NCBI GenBank assembly: GCA_944384015.1
Contig: CALWRT010000157.1
Location: 1-38,067 of the forward strand
Reading direction: 5' to 3'
DNA: 38,067 nt
Origin: an uncultured Lachnospiraceae bacterium
GTDB taxonomy: Bacteria; Bacillota; Clostridia; Lachnospirales; Lachnospiraceae
This document shows, piece by piece, positions 1-8,005 of the stretch (the first letter of the stretch is position 1; the number at the start of each line of letters is the position of its first letter). The position numbers were made by a program, and so were the translations under genes. Below the pieces are notes generated by a model, which searched no databases, was not told the DNA's origin, and worked only from the letters and a program-made list of their open reading frames with translations.

Positions 1-1
1 C

Positions 2-460
2 CTCGCTTTCATCCGTGAGCCCTTCGATGAGGAGAAATATAATTCCTTTGAAGTCATGAACGATGCCTGGGGCGTGCTCATTCCCTGGGATCATCCTCTG
101 GCCGATCCCAAAATCCCCCGGATCACCGCTCAAATGCTAGAGCATGAGGTGCTAACCTCCACGACGGCTCAGAAGGAGCTGCTGCAGTCTTGGTTTCGCC
201 AGAATGATGTGGAACCTCATTTCTTTTGTATGTGGGATTCCTCTATCGTCGGCGCTGCGATGGCTGAACTCGGTGTCAGCCTGTCCATTACGCTGAACTC
301 CCGCCGCAGCAAATCCGCTGGCCGCCAGACAGTCTATAAGAAACTCACGCCTGAACTGCGCTCCAGCATCTATACTGTGTGGTCGCGCAACCGTGTTCTT
401 GCCGAAAGCACTTTACGTTTCCTGGATTTTCTGAGAGGGACGGCTCCTGCCATCGTATAA
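2..460 (+). CDS. LysR-family transcriptional regulator, C-terminal part (5' truncated by window)
   Basis: The frame is open from the first bases of the window, so this is the end of a gene that starts upstream. About 152 residues are present. They match the second half of a LysR effector-binding domain: a segment ending in PWDHPLA, a G-AAMAELGVS-type segment for the second subdomain, and the usual LysR ending of a VW-R-R region followed by FLDFLRG. The N-terminal winged helix and the first effector subdomain lie outside the window, so target and effector cannot be judged. It reads towards moxR and could regulate it, but many LysR proteins act on a divergent neighbour not visible here. Family assignment is fairly secure; function is unknown. 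Confidence 0.75.
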   Translation, partial: LAFIREPFDEEKYNSFEVMNDAWGVLIPWDHPLADPKIPRITAQMLEHEVLTSTTAQKELLQSWFRQNDVEPHFFCMWDSSIVGAAMAELGVSLSITLNSRRSKSAGRQTVYKKLTPELRSSIYTVWSRNRVLAESTLRFLDFLRGTAPAIV

Positions 461-690
461 AAGACCTGCTGTGTATCAATGAAGATCTGTCTGCGGCACG
501 GGATCTGGAAACTGCCCTCCATCTGTTTTTAGAACGCTATAATCTTGAGTGCCTGTCAGATAGTCTCTGTGCGGAAAACTTGGACACGCCTATGGAAAAT
601 ATTGCCCACAGCCAGATCGCCCAGGCTATCTACCGCTATCTCAACAAATGTTCTGCTGAATCGGCGCGAAAAGAGTATGATCAATCATAA
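379..690 (+). CDS. uncertain small ORF between the LysR and MoxR genes
   Basis: A reading frame runs from a GTG inside the end of the LysR gene to a TAA at 688-690. The part after the LysR stop (about residues 27-103) looks protein-like: charged, helical and Leu-rich, with segments such as ETALHLFLERYNLE and QAIYRYLNK. The first 27 residues overlap the LysR gene in another frame and are probably not translated. I see no ATG with a good ribosome-binding site; an internal ATG at 592 would give only 33 residues. It could be a small coupled gene using a non-ATG start or the remnant of a longer gene. I do not recognise the family. It ends 21 bases before moxR. Confidence 0.25.
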   Translation: MVAQPCSCRKHFTFPGFSERDGSCHRIKDLLCINEDLSAARDLETALHLFLERYNLECLSDSLCAENLDTPMENIAHSQIAQAIYRYLNKCSAESARKEYDQS

Positions 691-711
691 CAAACACGAG
701 GTGACACGACC

Positions 712-1545
712 ATGAATCATCACTTTTTCGGAACTGAAGACTATATTGCCTCAGAAGAGCTGCAAACGATCGTGGACATGGCCATTGCCTTAGGGAAACC
801 CCTCCTGATCAAAGGGGAGCCTGGCACCGGCAAAACAATGCTCGCCGAAGCCATCGCCAAGGCCCGGGGTATGCCGCTCATTACCTGGGGAATCAAATCC
901 ACTACGAAAGCCCAGGACGGCCTCTATATCTACGACGTTGTACAGCGCCTTTATGACAGCCAGTTCGGCGTGTCAGGGGTAGACGACGTAAAGCGCTACC
1001 TCAAGCTGGGACAGCTGGGCGAGGCAATCACTTCGCCCCGGCAGACAGTACTGCTCATTGACGAAATCGATAAGGCTGATTTGGAATTCCCCAACGACCT
1101 TTTGTGGGAATTGGAACGGATGGAATTCTATATCCCTGAAAGTAAAGAGATGATCCGCGCCGTCCACAAGCCTATCGTTATCATTACCTCCAACGGAGAA
1201 AAGGAGCTGCCCGACGCCTTTCTGCGCCGCTGCATTTTCCATTATATCGCGTTTCCCACACCGGAACAGATGGCACAAATTCTTCGCGTCCATCTGGGTG
1301 ATCTGGACAAGGAGCTAATTCATCAAGTACTGAAGGCCTTCTATTGGCTGCGTTCCTTCTCCTCCTTAGACAAGAAGCCCAGCACTTCCGAACTGATCGA
1401 TTGGGTGCGGGCGCTGGTAATCGGAGGCGTCTCCTCCGACGAGATCGTCCGCGCGATGCCGTTCCTTGGCACGCTGCTGAAAAAAGAGAAGGATGCCAGG
1501 CTGGTTTCTTCGAAGCTCCGCAAGACAATCAAAAAGGACCGATGA
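712..1545 (+). CDS. MoxR-family AAA+ ATPase
   Basis: A 277-residue MoxR/CoxD-type AAA+ ATPase. Visible motifs: Walker A GEPGTGKT with Lys41, Walker B LLIDEID (residues 114-120), a sensor-1 ITSN around residues 158-161 and an arginine-finger stretch DAFLRRC around 168-174. MoxR proteins act as chaperone-like ATPases, usually with a von Willebrand factor A partner, in metal-centre insertion or complex assembly. Here the partner is the next gene, whose ATG lies 4 bases after this stop, so the two are almost certainly co-translated. The CoxD/CoxE pair associated with molybdenum hydroxylases is the nearest well-known parallel. No molybdoenzyme is visible in the window, so the client is unknown. 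Confidence 0.88.
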   Translation: MNHHFFGTEDYIASEELQTIVDMAIALGKPLLIKGEPGTGKTMLAEAIAKARGMPLITWGIKSTTKAQDGLYIYDVVQRLYDSQFGVSGVDDVKRYLKLGQLGEAITSPRQTVLLIDEIDKADLEFPNDLLWELERMEFYIPESKEMIRAVHKPIVIITSNGEKELPDAFLRRCIFHYIAFPTPEQMAQILRVHLGDLDKELIHQVLKAFYWLRSFSSLDKKPSTSELIDWVRALVIGGVSSDEIVRAMPFLGTLLKKEKDARLVSSKLRKTIKKDR

Positions 1546-1549
1546 GATT

Positions 1550-2749
1550 ATGTTTACTGCATTTTATTATTTCTTGAAAGACCACGGGCTGAACGTCTCG
1601 ATCTCCGAGTGGATGACCATGCTGGAGGGGCTGAAATTAGGCCTGCACGATTTTTCCCTCATGGGCTTCTATCGGCTGTGCCGTGCCACCCTCATTAAGA
1701 GCGAGTCTGATTTTGACACTTTCGACCTGTGCTTCGCCGCCTTTTTCTACGACATTGCCGCTGCGCCCAGGGAAGTGCCTCCGGAACTTCTGGACTGGCT
1801 CAATGGAGGGGATTATCTCTCACTCCAGGAGAATCCCTTCCTGCGGGAGCTTTTCTCCGAAGATATCGACATGGACGAAATTATGAGGCGGTTTGAGGAA
1901 CGGCTGAAGGAGCAGGACTCAGAGCACAACGGCGGCAGCAAGTGGATCGGAAGGGATGGCTACTCCCCCTTCGGCAACCACGGCAAACGGCTGGGCGGTA
2001 TCCGGGTGGGCGGAAACAGCAGCAACCGTTCCGCTTTCCAGGTAATCGGAGAGCGGCGGTATCAGGATTTCCGCCGGGATACCGTCCTGGATATCCGCCA
2101 GTTCCAGATGGCCTTCCGGAAGCTTCGCCAGCAGTCTGCCCAAGCGGCCGGCGAGAAGACCGAGCTGGACGTGGACGCCACAGTCAGGGAGACTGGCGAC
2201 AATGCCGGACTGTTGAAGATCGAATATAAAAAGCCGAGAAGGAATCAGATCAAGGTTCTTCTCCTGATGGACAGCGGCGGTTCCATGTACTGGTATGCCT
2301 CCCTGTGCAACATGCTATTCCAGGCTGCAGTGAAATCCAATACTTTCAAAGATCTGCAAATCTATTATTTCCACAACTGTATCTATGATGAGGTCTATGG
2401 GGATCCGTCCATGACAGGCCGAGGCATCTCTACCGAATGGCTCTTCGCCAATCTGGACAGCCAATACCGGGTCATCATTGTGGGCGACGCCATGATGGCG
2501 CCGGAGGAGCTTCTCTACCCTCTGTATCATTGGTCCACAAGGACGTACAACCAGTTCTCCGGCCAGGAGCGGCTCAATCAGCTGAAGCAGAAGTATCCTC
2601 ACATCATCTGGCTGAATCCCCAGCCCAGAGAGGAACTGCGCCCTTACTGGGTACAGACCTATGATATGCTGTCTCAGCAGTTCCCCATGTATGACCTGAC
2701 GGTCGAAGGGTTGGAACAGGGCATCCACAGCCTTCTGTCCAAGCGGTAG
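1550..2749 (+). CDS. VWA domain protein, CoxE-like
   Basis: A 399-residue protein. The ATG at 1550 is preferred over an upstream in-frame ATG at 1493, because 1493 lies inside moxR and 1550 sits just after an AAAGGA-type site at the moxR stop. The N-terminal half is helical and charged. A von Willebrand factor A domain occupies roughly residues 230-399. The metal-ion-dependent adhesion site reads D241-S-G-G-S245 followed by M, so the middle serine of the classical DxSxS is a glycine; I recall this GGS form from CoxE-like relatives. It pairs with the MoxR ATPase directly upstream and probably delivers it to a client complex. A hairpin terminator follows at 2855-2888. Confidence 0.82.
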   Translation: MFTAFYYFLKDHGLNVSISEWMTMLEGLKLGLHDFSLMGFYRLCRATLIKSESDFDTFDLCFAAFFYDIAAAPREVPPELLDWLNGGDYLSLQENPFLRELFSEDIDMDEIMRRFEERLKEQDSEHNGGSKWIGRDGYSPFGNHGKRLGGIRVGGNSSNRSAFQVIGERRYQDFRRDTVLDIRQFQMAFRKLRQQSAQAAGEKTELDVDATVRETGDNAGLLKIEYKKPRRNQIKVLLLMDSGGSMYWYASLCNMLFQAAVKSNTFKDLQIYYFHNCIYDEVYGDPSMTGRGISTEWLFANLDSQYRVIIVGDAMMAPEELLYPLYHWSTRTYNQFSGQERLNQLKQKYPHIIWLNPQPREELRPYWVQTYDMLSQQFPMYDLTVEGLEQGIHSLLSKR

Positions 2750-2854
2750 GGCCGCTCTGCCCTGCGCACTGTCCCTCCGGCTCAGGCCTGTCTGCAGACC
2801 TGACCCGCGCGCACTGAACCCGAGGTTTTCGCCAGCCAGGTTCCCCCACTTAGA

Positions 2855-2888
2855 AAAGAGGCATGTGCCCTCTGAGACATGCCTCTTT
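2855..2888 (+). terminator. intrinsic terminator after the MoxR/VWA pair
   Basis: Perfect 12-bp inverted repeat (AAAGAGGCATGT at 2855-2866, complement at 2877-2888) with a 10-base loop, followed by a moderately T-rich tract (CATTTCTGTT). It lies between the + strand VWA gene and the convergent SleB-like gene and could serve both. Confidence 0.75.
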
Positions 2889-2931
2889 CATTTCTGTTAA
2901 CGCTTCTTTCCTCTATTAATCTTCTATCCAA

Positions 2932-4047
2932 TCAGTAGAATGCATGATTCCCGATAACGATACTTCCGCCTAAGCTTGCTGACCGGAAATGGGTAAGGCT
3001 TCCGATGTTGGACACGCCGCCGATCGCCTGCTTAGCAGCCTGCACACAATCCGCGCTGGCTCCATTCGCCACCAGCTGCGCCATTCTCGCGCTCGATGCC
3101 GGAGGGAACTGTCCGCTCTGATATACAACGCCGCTTACGCTGTTGGGATAACCACCGCTGCGCACACGGTTCATGACGACGCTTGCCACTGCCAGCTTGC
3201 CCTCATAAGACTCTCCGCCGGCTTCCAGCTGTACAAGAGCTGCCAGAATCGCCACATCGGAAGAATTCGCAGCTGCCTCTTCAGCTTCCCTGCGCTCCTG
3301 CGCCTCCGCTTCCTCCTTGGCCTGTTCTTCCTCCGCCTGTATCTGGGCTGCCGTCTTGGCTTCCCCCAGCTTGAAATCGATTGTCACATATTCTGCTGAC
3401 AGATAACCATTCTGTCCATCTCCCACAGAGACGCCGACCCATCCGTCCAGCTGTTCCGTCACTGGATACGAAGCTCCTATCTCTGCCAGGTCGTATACTT
3501 CTGCCTCTTCAGAAGGTTCCAGCCTAATCCGGAGCGCTTCGCCGTTCACTGTCGCCTGATAGCTTCCTACTTCCTGGGCAAATGCCTCGGCATCTGTCCC
3601 AAACAGAAGAAATTCATCACTCACCCATCCGGTCACTTCCCCTGCCTGTATCTGAGTCCAGCTTCCTTCGCCTCCGATAATCGTTACCGCGCATCCGCGA
3701 TATAACTTACCGGCGACTTCGCTCTCCTCATTCGGCTCTGTGCGAACGTTAACCGAGTCTTCCACGTTGGCGATCGCCATCGTGTTCCAATCATACCCGG
3801 GAATGCTGTTCTGGACAACACCTTCATTCAGCACTTCGTTAATCTCCTCATGGATTGTCTCTCCGGCATCTTCCTCCGTAATGTTCATAAGAACGGAGTC
3901 AATTCCCGCCGTCAGCTGTGAACCGTATATTTGGTTTTCCCGCGCCATTTCTCTCACAGTTACATCCGGTGTCAAGAAAGAGGCCAGTGCAAATATCGCC
4001 GCGCTACATAAAAAACCGGCTATCGCACACTTGCTCCCTGCTTTCAT
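2932..4047 (-). CDS. SleB/CwlJ-family cell wall hydrolase with SH3 domains
   Basis: A 371-residue exported wall hydrolase. The ATG at 4047 is chosen because GGGGAGGT lies 4 bases upstream; an in-frame start 13 codons earlier has no comparable site. Order of parts: an N-terminal hydrophobic signal or anchor (about residues 7-24), two bacterial SH3-type repeats (about 85-145 and 150-220; the first contains VNVRTEPNEESEVAGKLY), an Ala/Glu-rich coiled coil (about 225-260) and a C-terminal Hydrolase_2 domain (about 265-371) with the conserved LEAGGESYEGK and VVMNRV segments. This family contains spore-cortex lytic enzymes (SleB, CwlJ) and vegetative relatives. The strong sigma-A-like promoter upstream argues for vegetative expression, so a role in growth rather than germination is possible. 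Confidence 0.85.
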   Translation of the reverse strand: MKAGSKCAIAGFLCSAAIFALASFLTPDVTVREMARENQIYGSQLTAGIDSVLMNITEEDAGETIHEEINEVLNEGVVQNSIPGYDWNTMAIANVEDSVNVRTEPNEESEVAGKLYRGCAVTIIGGEGSWTQIQAGEVTGWVSDEFLLFGTDAEAFAQEVGSYQATVNGEALRIRLEPSEEAEVYDLAEIGASYPVTEQLDGWVGVSVGDGQNGYLSAEYVTIDFKLGEAKTAAQIQAEEEQAKEEAEAQERREAEEAAANSSDVAILAALVQLEAGGESYEGKLAVASVVMNRVRSGGYPNSVSGVVYQSGQFPPASSARMAQLVANGASADCVQAAKQAIGGVSNIGSLTHFRSASLGGSIVIGNHAFY

Positions 4048-4153
4048 GTGTACCTCCCCAGCAATGAAAATGTAAGATTCTGTCAATGTCGTTAAGTGAG
4101 TAATTCATTTCCATTACAATTATTACAAATTTATTAAGAAATGTTACATGCTC

Positions 4154-4182
4154 ATCTTAACAAATCACTTCCCGTTTGTCAA
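4154..4182 (-). promoter_or_regulatory. sigma-A promoter for the SleB-like hydrolase
   Basis: On the minus strand there is a perfect TTGACA (-35, 4177-4182), a 17-base spacer and TAAGAT (-10, 4154-4159). It lies about 110 bases upstream of the hydrolase ATG at 4047. It is among the closest matches to consensus in the window. Confidence 0.8.
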
Positions 4183-4280
4183 GCTTTTCACCTTAAATAT
4201 GGTATTTCATGTCAAACAGCAACGGAAAGCTGTACTAATGATGTCCTTGATTTCCACTTTGTGGGAGGCTGTCCCATATT

Positions 4281-4775
4281 TCAGCTGATCTTCTCCATAA
4301 TCAGCCGACTGGTCTCTTCGATTGTCCGTCCGTCCTGATCTATAACGATATCAGCATATTTCTCATAGAGGGGGATACGTTCTTCGTACAGATCCTTCAG
4401 ATCCTGTCCTTCCTTGAGCACTACTCCGCGGCCTTTCAGATTGCCAAGCCGCTTCTTTAGCTCTTCGTATGATATTTTCAGATAGATTACTGTTCCAATG
4501 GCCCTCAAATGCTCCATCGCTTCTCTTCCGTATACGGCGCTTCCGCCGGTGGCAATCACCGTCTGTTCCAGCTGCAGGCTCCGATTTACGTCATTTTCGA
4601 TCGCCAGGAACCCGCTGTCCCCTTCCTGTTCAATAATCTCATGGAGAAGCCTCCCCTCTCTTTCCTGTATCATCAAATCCGAGTCAGCGAACTGGTATCC
4701 CAGTCTCTTAGCCAGGACAACCCCAACCGTACTCTTGCCGGCCCCCGGCATCCCGATCAGTACAATGTTGTCCAT
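4281..4775 (-). CDS. shikimate kinase family protein (AroK-like)
   Basis: A 164-residue P-loop kinase with the size and fold signature of shikimate kinase: Walker A GMPGAGKST (residues 8-16), a DSD motif (31-33), a lid segment around GRGVV and the C-terminal RIPLYEKYAD helix. Shikimate kinase phosphorylates shikimate at O3 on the way to chorismate, which would feed the trp genes in this window. Two substrate-site features differ from the classical enzyme: the usual FR--E reads GFLAIE, losing the arginine, and the GGG loop reads GGS. The gene stands alone, not in an aro operon. It may be a divergent shikimate kinase or a relative acting on another small molecule. The ATG is preceded by GGGGGAG. 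Confidence 0.72.
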   Translation of the reverse strand: MDNIVLIGMPGAGKSTVGVVLAKRLGYQFADSDLMIQEREGRLLHEIIEQEGDSGFLAIENDVNRSLQLEQTVIATGGSAVYGREAMEHLRAIGTVIYLKISYEELKKRLGNLKGRGVVLKEGQDLKDLYEERIPLYEKYADIVIDQDGRTIEETSRLIMEKIS

Positions 4776-4841
4776 TGTTATCTCCCCCTTATCTTCTGTA
4801 TTTTTATGATTCTGTCTTGTCCTTTTCCTGTCCCTGTCTCC

Positions 4842-5825
4842 CTAGTCTGATATCACTTCATTGTTCAGCGGCAGACCGTTCTCCAGCGCATAGGCGTTCT
4901 CCAGCGTCTCGATGGCAATTGCCTGCATGGCCTCCTTTGTGAAGAATCCCATGTGGGATGTAATTAATACATTGGGAAATGTGGTCAGCCTTGCCAGCAC
5001 TTCATCTTCCATAATATCATTGGAGCGGTCTTCATAGAACAGCCCTTCCTCTTCCTCATACACATCCAAACCTACTCCCGCGAATTTCTTCGATACTAAT
5101 CCGTCCAGAAGCGCATAAGAATCAATAAGCGCCCCTCTGGATGTGTTTACCAGCAGCACTCCGTCCTTCATGCAGGAGATGGTTTCCTGATTAATCATAT
5201 GTTTTGTATCTTTCGTCAGAGGGCAGTGCAAGCTGATCACGTCTGCCCTTGCAAGCGCTTCTTTCAGCGGAAGATACTCCACCTCCAGCCCCTCCGCCGG
5301 ATACGGGTCATATGCCACAATGTGCATGCCGAATCCTTTGCAGATCCGGATCATTGCCTGTCCAATTTTCCCGGTTCCGATAATGCCTGCGCATTTATGA
5401 TACAGATCTTGTCCCATCAATCCGTTGATATTCATATTAAAGTCTCTCGTTCTCGTATACGCCCGATGGGTATAGCGGTTGACTGTCTGCAGCATCGCCA
5501 TGGCATATTCTGCCACCGCCTCTGGAGAATAACTCGGAACTCTCAGAATATGAATCTTGCCTTTCGCCGCCCGAATGTCCACGTGGTTAAATCCCGCACT
5601 CCGGAGCAAAATTGCCTTTACTCCCAGACCGGCCAGCTGGTCTATCATCTCTTTGTTTACATAATCATTGATAAAAATGCAGACGGCGTCATAACCCTTT
5701 GCTAGGAACACGGTCTCTTTTGTGCAGCGCAGCTCTAAGAAATTCATGTCATATCCGTAATCCTTCGCCATCGGTTCAAACCAAATCTTATCATAGGGTT
5801 TCGTCCCGTAAAACAGTATCTTCAT
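4842..5825 (-). CDS. D-lactate dehydrogenase / D-isomer 2-hydroxyacid dehydrogenase
   Basis: A 327-residue NAD-dependent D-2-hydroxyacid dehydrogenase, closest in motif pattern to fermentative D-lactate dehydrogenase (LdhA), which reduces pyruvate to D-lactate. The Rossmann loop GTGKIG follows the split catalytic domain. The catalytic triad is visible: Arg in NTSRGALID, Glu in the DVYEEEEGLFYED segment that is typical of LdhA, and His in ITSHMGFFT. Length matches the family. Start: ATG at 5825 with GGAAAGGAAGG upstream. It lies between the kinase-like gene (66 bases downstream) and the alpha/beta hydrolase stop (80 bases upstream). It would compete for pyruvate with the formate-lyase encoded at 28142-31580. 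Confidence 0.85.
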   Translation of the reverse strand: MKILFYGTKPYDKIWFEPMAKDYGYDMNFLELRCTKETVFLAKGYDAVCIFINDYVNKEMIDQLAGLGVKAILLRSAGFNHVDIRAAKGKIHILRVPSYSPEAVAEYAMAMLQTVNRYTHRAYTRTRDFNMNINGLMGQDLYHKCAGIIGTGKIGQAMIRICKGFGMHIVAYDPYPAEGLEVEYLPLKEALARADVISLHCPLTKDTKHMINQETISCMKDGVLLVNTSRGALIDSYALLDGLVSKKFAGVGLDVYEEEEGLFYEDRSNDIMEDEVLARLTTFPNVLITSHMGFFTKEAMQAIAIETLENAYALENGLPLNNEVISD

Positions 5826-5900
5826 ACTTTCTACCTTCCTTTCCTGATGGCTATAGATATGCCCATTTTCTTATTTTTCCATACATATGTCAGGATACCG

Positions 5901-5932
5901 TTCTCTTAGTGAAACGCTGATGAAGGCGTTCT
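5901..5932. repeat. dispersed hairpin repeat, copy C
   Basis: Contains an imperfect inverted repeat AACGC-TGATGAAG-GCGTT flanked by CTTAGTGA. It overlaps the last codons and stop of the alpha/beta hydrolase gene. It resembles the copies at 8690-8724, 9375-9407 and 19648-19674, with the shared core TTTCATCAGCG on the minus strand. See findings. Confidence 0.5.
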
Positions 5933-6859
5933 GCCCGCCTGCTCCTCCAGCCAGCAGCCAATATCTTCATATACTTGTGCCCGGTTCTTCTCATTCAATA
6001 TCTCATGTCTCCCCTCGGGATAGGACAAGGTGTCTACTTTTTCCATCCCCGCTTCCTGGAATTGGCGAATTACCCTGCGCACTCCTCTGCCGTAATCCCC
6101 TACTGGGTCTTCTTCTCCCCAGGCAAACAATATGGGCAGCTTCTTAGGCATCCGCTCCAGATAGCTCTTATTCGTCAGGCAATACAAGCTGTAGAACAGA
6201 TTATAGAATCCGTTCAGCGTAAAGAGGAAGCTCGTCTTCTCGCCGGATATATATTCGTCCACAATCGTCTCATCACTGCTGATCCAATCACAATGCGTCC
6301 TGTGGGGTTTACACCGTTTGTTATAGGAACCGAAGGCGATCGCCTGGACAAGTCTGCTCCTGTAGCGCCATCCTTTGCGGGCTGCCATCCCGCTTGTGAG
6401 AAACATCCCGAATCGCAGCAATTCCCTCGGCATATCCCCGGTGCCCAGTATAGCCGCTCCGGCCAGCCCCTCTCCATACATATACAGATATTGCCGTACA
6501 AGGAACGATCCCATGCTGTGCCCGAGGATCAGATAGGGCAGGCCGGGATATTTATCCTGATAAATCCTACGGATCTGATGAATATCCTCCAAGAGAACAC
6601 GATTGCCGTTCATTTCCTCAAAATATCCATAGTCCTCCTTGGTTACAATCGATTCTCCATGGCCCAGATGGTCGTGGCCGATGACGAGGAATCCTCTCTG
6701 TGCCATATAGTCTGCAAATCCATCATACCGTTCAATATATTCCACCATTCCATGCACAAGCTGCAGCACTGCCTGCGGCTCTCCCTCCGGCTTCCAGACA
6801 ACCCCATGAAGCCTCGTCCTTCCATCGTGGGAATTCAGCCCGAACGTCTGTCTTTTCAT
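5906..6859 (-). CDS. alpha/beta hydrolase, monoacylglycerol lipase / lysophospholipase type
   Basis: A 317-residue serine hydrolase. The catalytic triad is readable: Ser115 in the nucleophile elbow LGHSMGSF, Asp in AWGEEDPVGDYG near residue 255, and His in GRHEIL near residue 288. An oxyanion-side HGMVE motif (36-40) and GHDHLGHGES (61-70) are typical of the Serine aminopeptidase S33/PldB-like group that hydrolyses monoacylglycerols or lysophospholipids; the true substrate is unknown. No signal peptide, so it is cytoplasmic. Start: ATG at 6859 with AGAGGGG six bases upstream. The last codons lie inside a dispersed hairpin repeat. The 265-base stretch upstream appears highly structured and may be a leader of this gene. 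Confidence 0.82.
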   Translation of the reverse strand: MKRQTFGLNSHDGRTRLHGVVWKPEGEPQAVLQLVHGMVEYIERYDGFADYMAQRGFLVIGHDHLGHGESIVTKEDYGYFEEMNGNRVLLEDIHQIRRIYQDKYPGLPYLILGHSMGSFLVRQYLYMYGEGLAGAAILGTGDMPRELLRFGMFLTSGMAARKGWRYRSRLVQAIAFGSYNKRCKPHRTHCDWISSDETIVDEYISGEKTSFLFTLNGFYNLFYSLYCLTNKSYLERMPKKLPILFAWGEEDPVGDYGRGVRRVIRQFQEAGMEKVDTLSYPEGRHEILNEKNRAQVYEDIGCWLEEQAGRTPSSAFH

Positions 6860-7130
6860 GATTAACCCCTCTTTCCAACGTTAGATCGCTCTGAAAGTCC
6901 CGGACAGCGTCCATGCGATAGGCCTGCCTGCGCACACAGACGTATGGGCATTGGACGGGCCGGCAGGCCGCATTGTGGATATCGGCGGCAATCGCGAGAG
7001 CGCGAAGCACCAAGCAATTGACTTTCAGAGTTTGGTGGTGTCCGCTGGCGGACATGCTATCTTTTATGCGCCCGGTCCTGTGCGGTTCCGCACAGCCCGG
7101 CATGCGCAGGTATCATACCTGCTTCGCAGC
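6860..7130 (-). ncRNA. candidate structured RNA or long structured leader, pseudoknot-containing
   Basis: No convincing gene in 6860-7224. On the minus strand, downstream of an extended -10 box at 7132-7137, the order is: hairpin GCAGGTA/TACCTGC (7122-7106), hairpin CTGTGCGG/CCGCACAG (7095-7078), hairpin TGTCCGC/GCGGACA (7054-7039), then a perfect 11-bp pair (7030-7020 with 6899-6889) enclosing two interleaved helices: GGCCTGCC/GGCAGGCC (6969-6962 with 6928-6921) and a 9-bp helix with one bulge (6957-6948 with 6916-6908). Interleaving makes an H-type pseudoknot. Strand is inferred from the promoter and from the hydrolase start at 6859. I do not recognise a known RNA family. Confidence 0.45.
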
Positions 7131-7131
7131 T

Positions 7132-7140
7132 ATTATACCA
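7132..7140 (-). promoter_or_regulatory. extended -10 promoter element upstream of the structured region
   Basis: The minus strand reads TGGTATAAT, a perfect extended -10 (TGnTATAAT). The -35 at the right distance is poor (TATCAG, 7155-7160), as is usual for extended -10 promoters. Predicted start near 7125, immediately before the first hairpin of the structured region. Confidence 0.55.
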
Positions 7141-7224
7141 TATCCATCTGTTTTCTGATAGGTTATCTTTGTGTGCTGTTCTGTCTGCTGAGCGATTGAT
7201 TGTCTCCCTCAGAATGCCGGCTCC

Positions 7225-7983
7225 TCACTCCAGTTTATTTTTCATAGCGTTCTTGGTGTATACGGTATTGCCCACAAGCCACAGCCCGCAGGAGATGATG
7301 ACAGGGAATGCCCCGGTGCTAAGCAGCATTCTCCCTATCACCGCCAGTACACTGAACAGCAGCTGCCCCTTCTGAACTACCAAGTATGCCTTATAACCGC
7401 TCCGGTAAGTGATCATCTTCGTCGCTTCATCCATACTGCCCTCCCACTCCTTCTGGAAATTCCAGGACAGCGGGTCTCCTTTCATGATCGGAGTTCTTCT
7501 TTTAATCTGAAATACAAGCAGAGCCTGTTGGATACAGCAAATAATAGTAAAGACGAAAAACAGTCCGACCGATACCATCATCCCGTCATAGTCCGGATCC
7601 GCTGCCAGTCCAAACAGCAGAAATTCCACGATGATATTCGTGGAGGAGATCAGCATTGCCTTCCCCTGATCCTGATCGTTCTGTTCGTCCTCCTCGTCAC
7701 TGTACATTCTCTTCATCCCTCTGGCTGCTCGTATATAGTAGACAAGGGATGGCAGGAACAGAATCAGGAATGCCGCCGTCTGTACCGCCGGCATCCATTT
7801 CAGCATCTCTTCATATATCCCGTCAAGGCCAGTAAACCCGCCGGTCTCTCTCAATATAAGGATCAGCATGGAAGCTGTCCCTCCCACAACTCCTCCAATC
7901 ACAATGTAGAACAGCATCTTCCCCCAGGTCTTCACGCCTGCCCTGGTTCCATTGCCCTTCTGTCCAACCTGATAATTGCTCAT
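7225..7983 (-). CDS. DUF3169-like polytopic membrane protein
   Basis: A 252-residue membrane protein of unknown function. The ATG at 7983 is chosen: it has GAAAGAGGGAG upstream and follows the regulator stop at 8006. An in-frame upstream ATG would place charged, regulator-overlapping sequence at the N-terminus. After a polar N-terminus there are about five or six hydrophobic segments: FYIVIGGVVGGTASMLILIL, a second around AAFLILFLPSLVYYI, two in the middle (EFLLFGLAA, VGLFFVFTIICCI) and a C-terminal pair (LLFSVLAVIGRMLL, FPVIISCGLWLVG). A polytopic protein of this size downstream of a tiny XRE regulator is the usual setting of DUF3169 proteins; I rely on that context and topology more than on motifs. 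Confidence 0.65.
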   Translation of the reverse strand: MSNYQVGQKGNGTRAGVKTWGKMLFYIVIGGVVGGTASMLILILRETGGFTGLDGIYEEMLKWMPAVQTAAFLILFLPSLVYYIRAARGMKRMYSDEEDEQNDQDQGKAMLISSTNIIVEFLLFGLAADPDYDGMMVSVGLFFVFTIICCIQQALLVFQIKRRTPIMKGDPLSWNFQKEWEGSMDEATKMITYRSGYKAYLVVQKGQLLFSVLAVIGRMLLSTGAFPVIISCGLWLVGNTVYTKNAMKNKLE

Positions 7984-8005
7984 AGTCTTCTCCCTCTTTC
8001 TTTCC

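Noticed and set aside
6889-7030. RNase P RNA or HDV-like ribozyme in the structured gap
   Set aside because: A CTGAAAGTCC string resembles an RNase P conserved region, but the other conserved regions are absent. The pseudoknot order is HDV-like, but only four bases lie where P4 and the catalytic joining region should be.
6732-7103. 123-codon minus-strand frame running through the structured gap into the hydrolase
   Set aside because: The composition is not protein-like, it overlaps the alpha/beta hydrolase gene in another frame, and the region is better explained by paired RNA.
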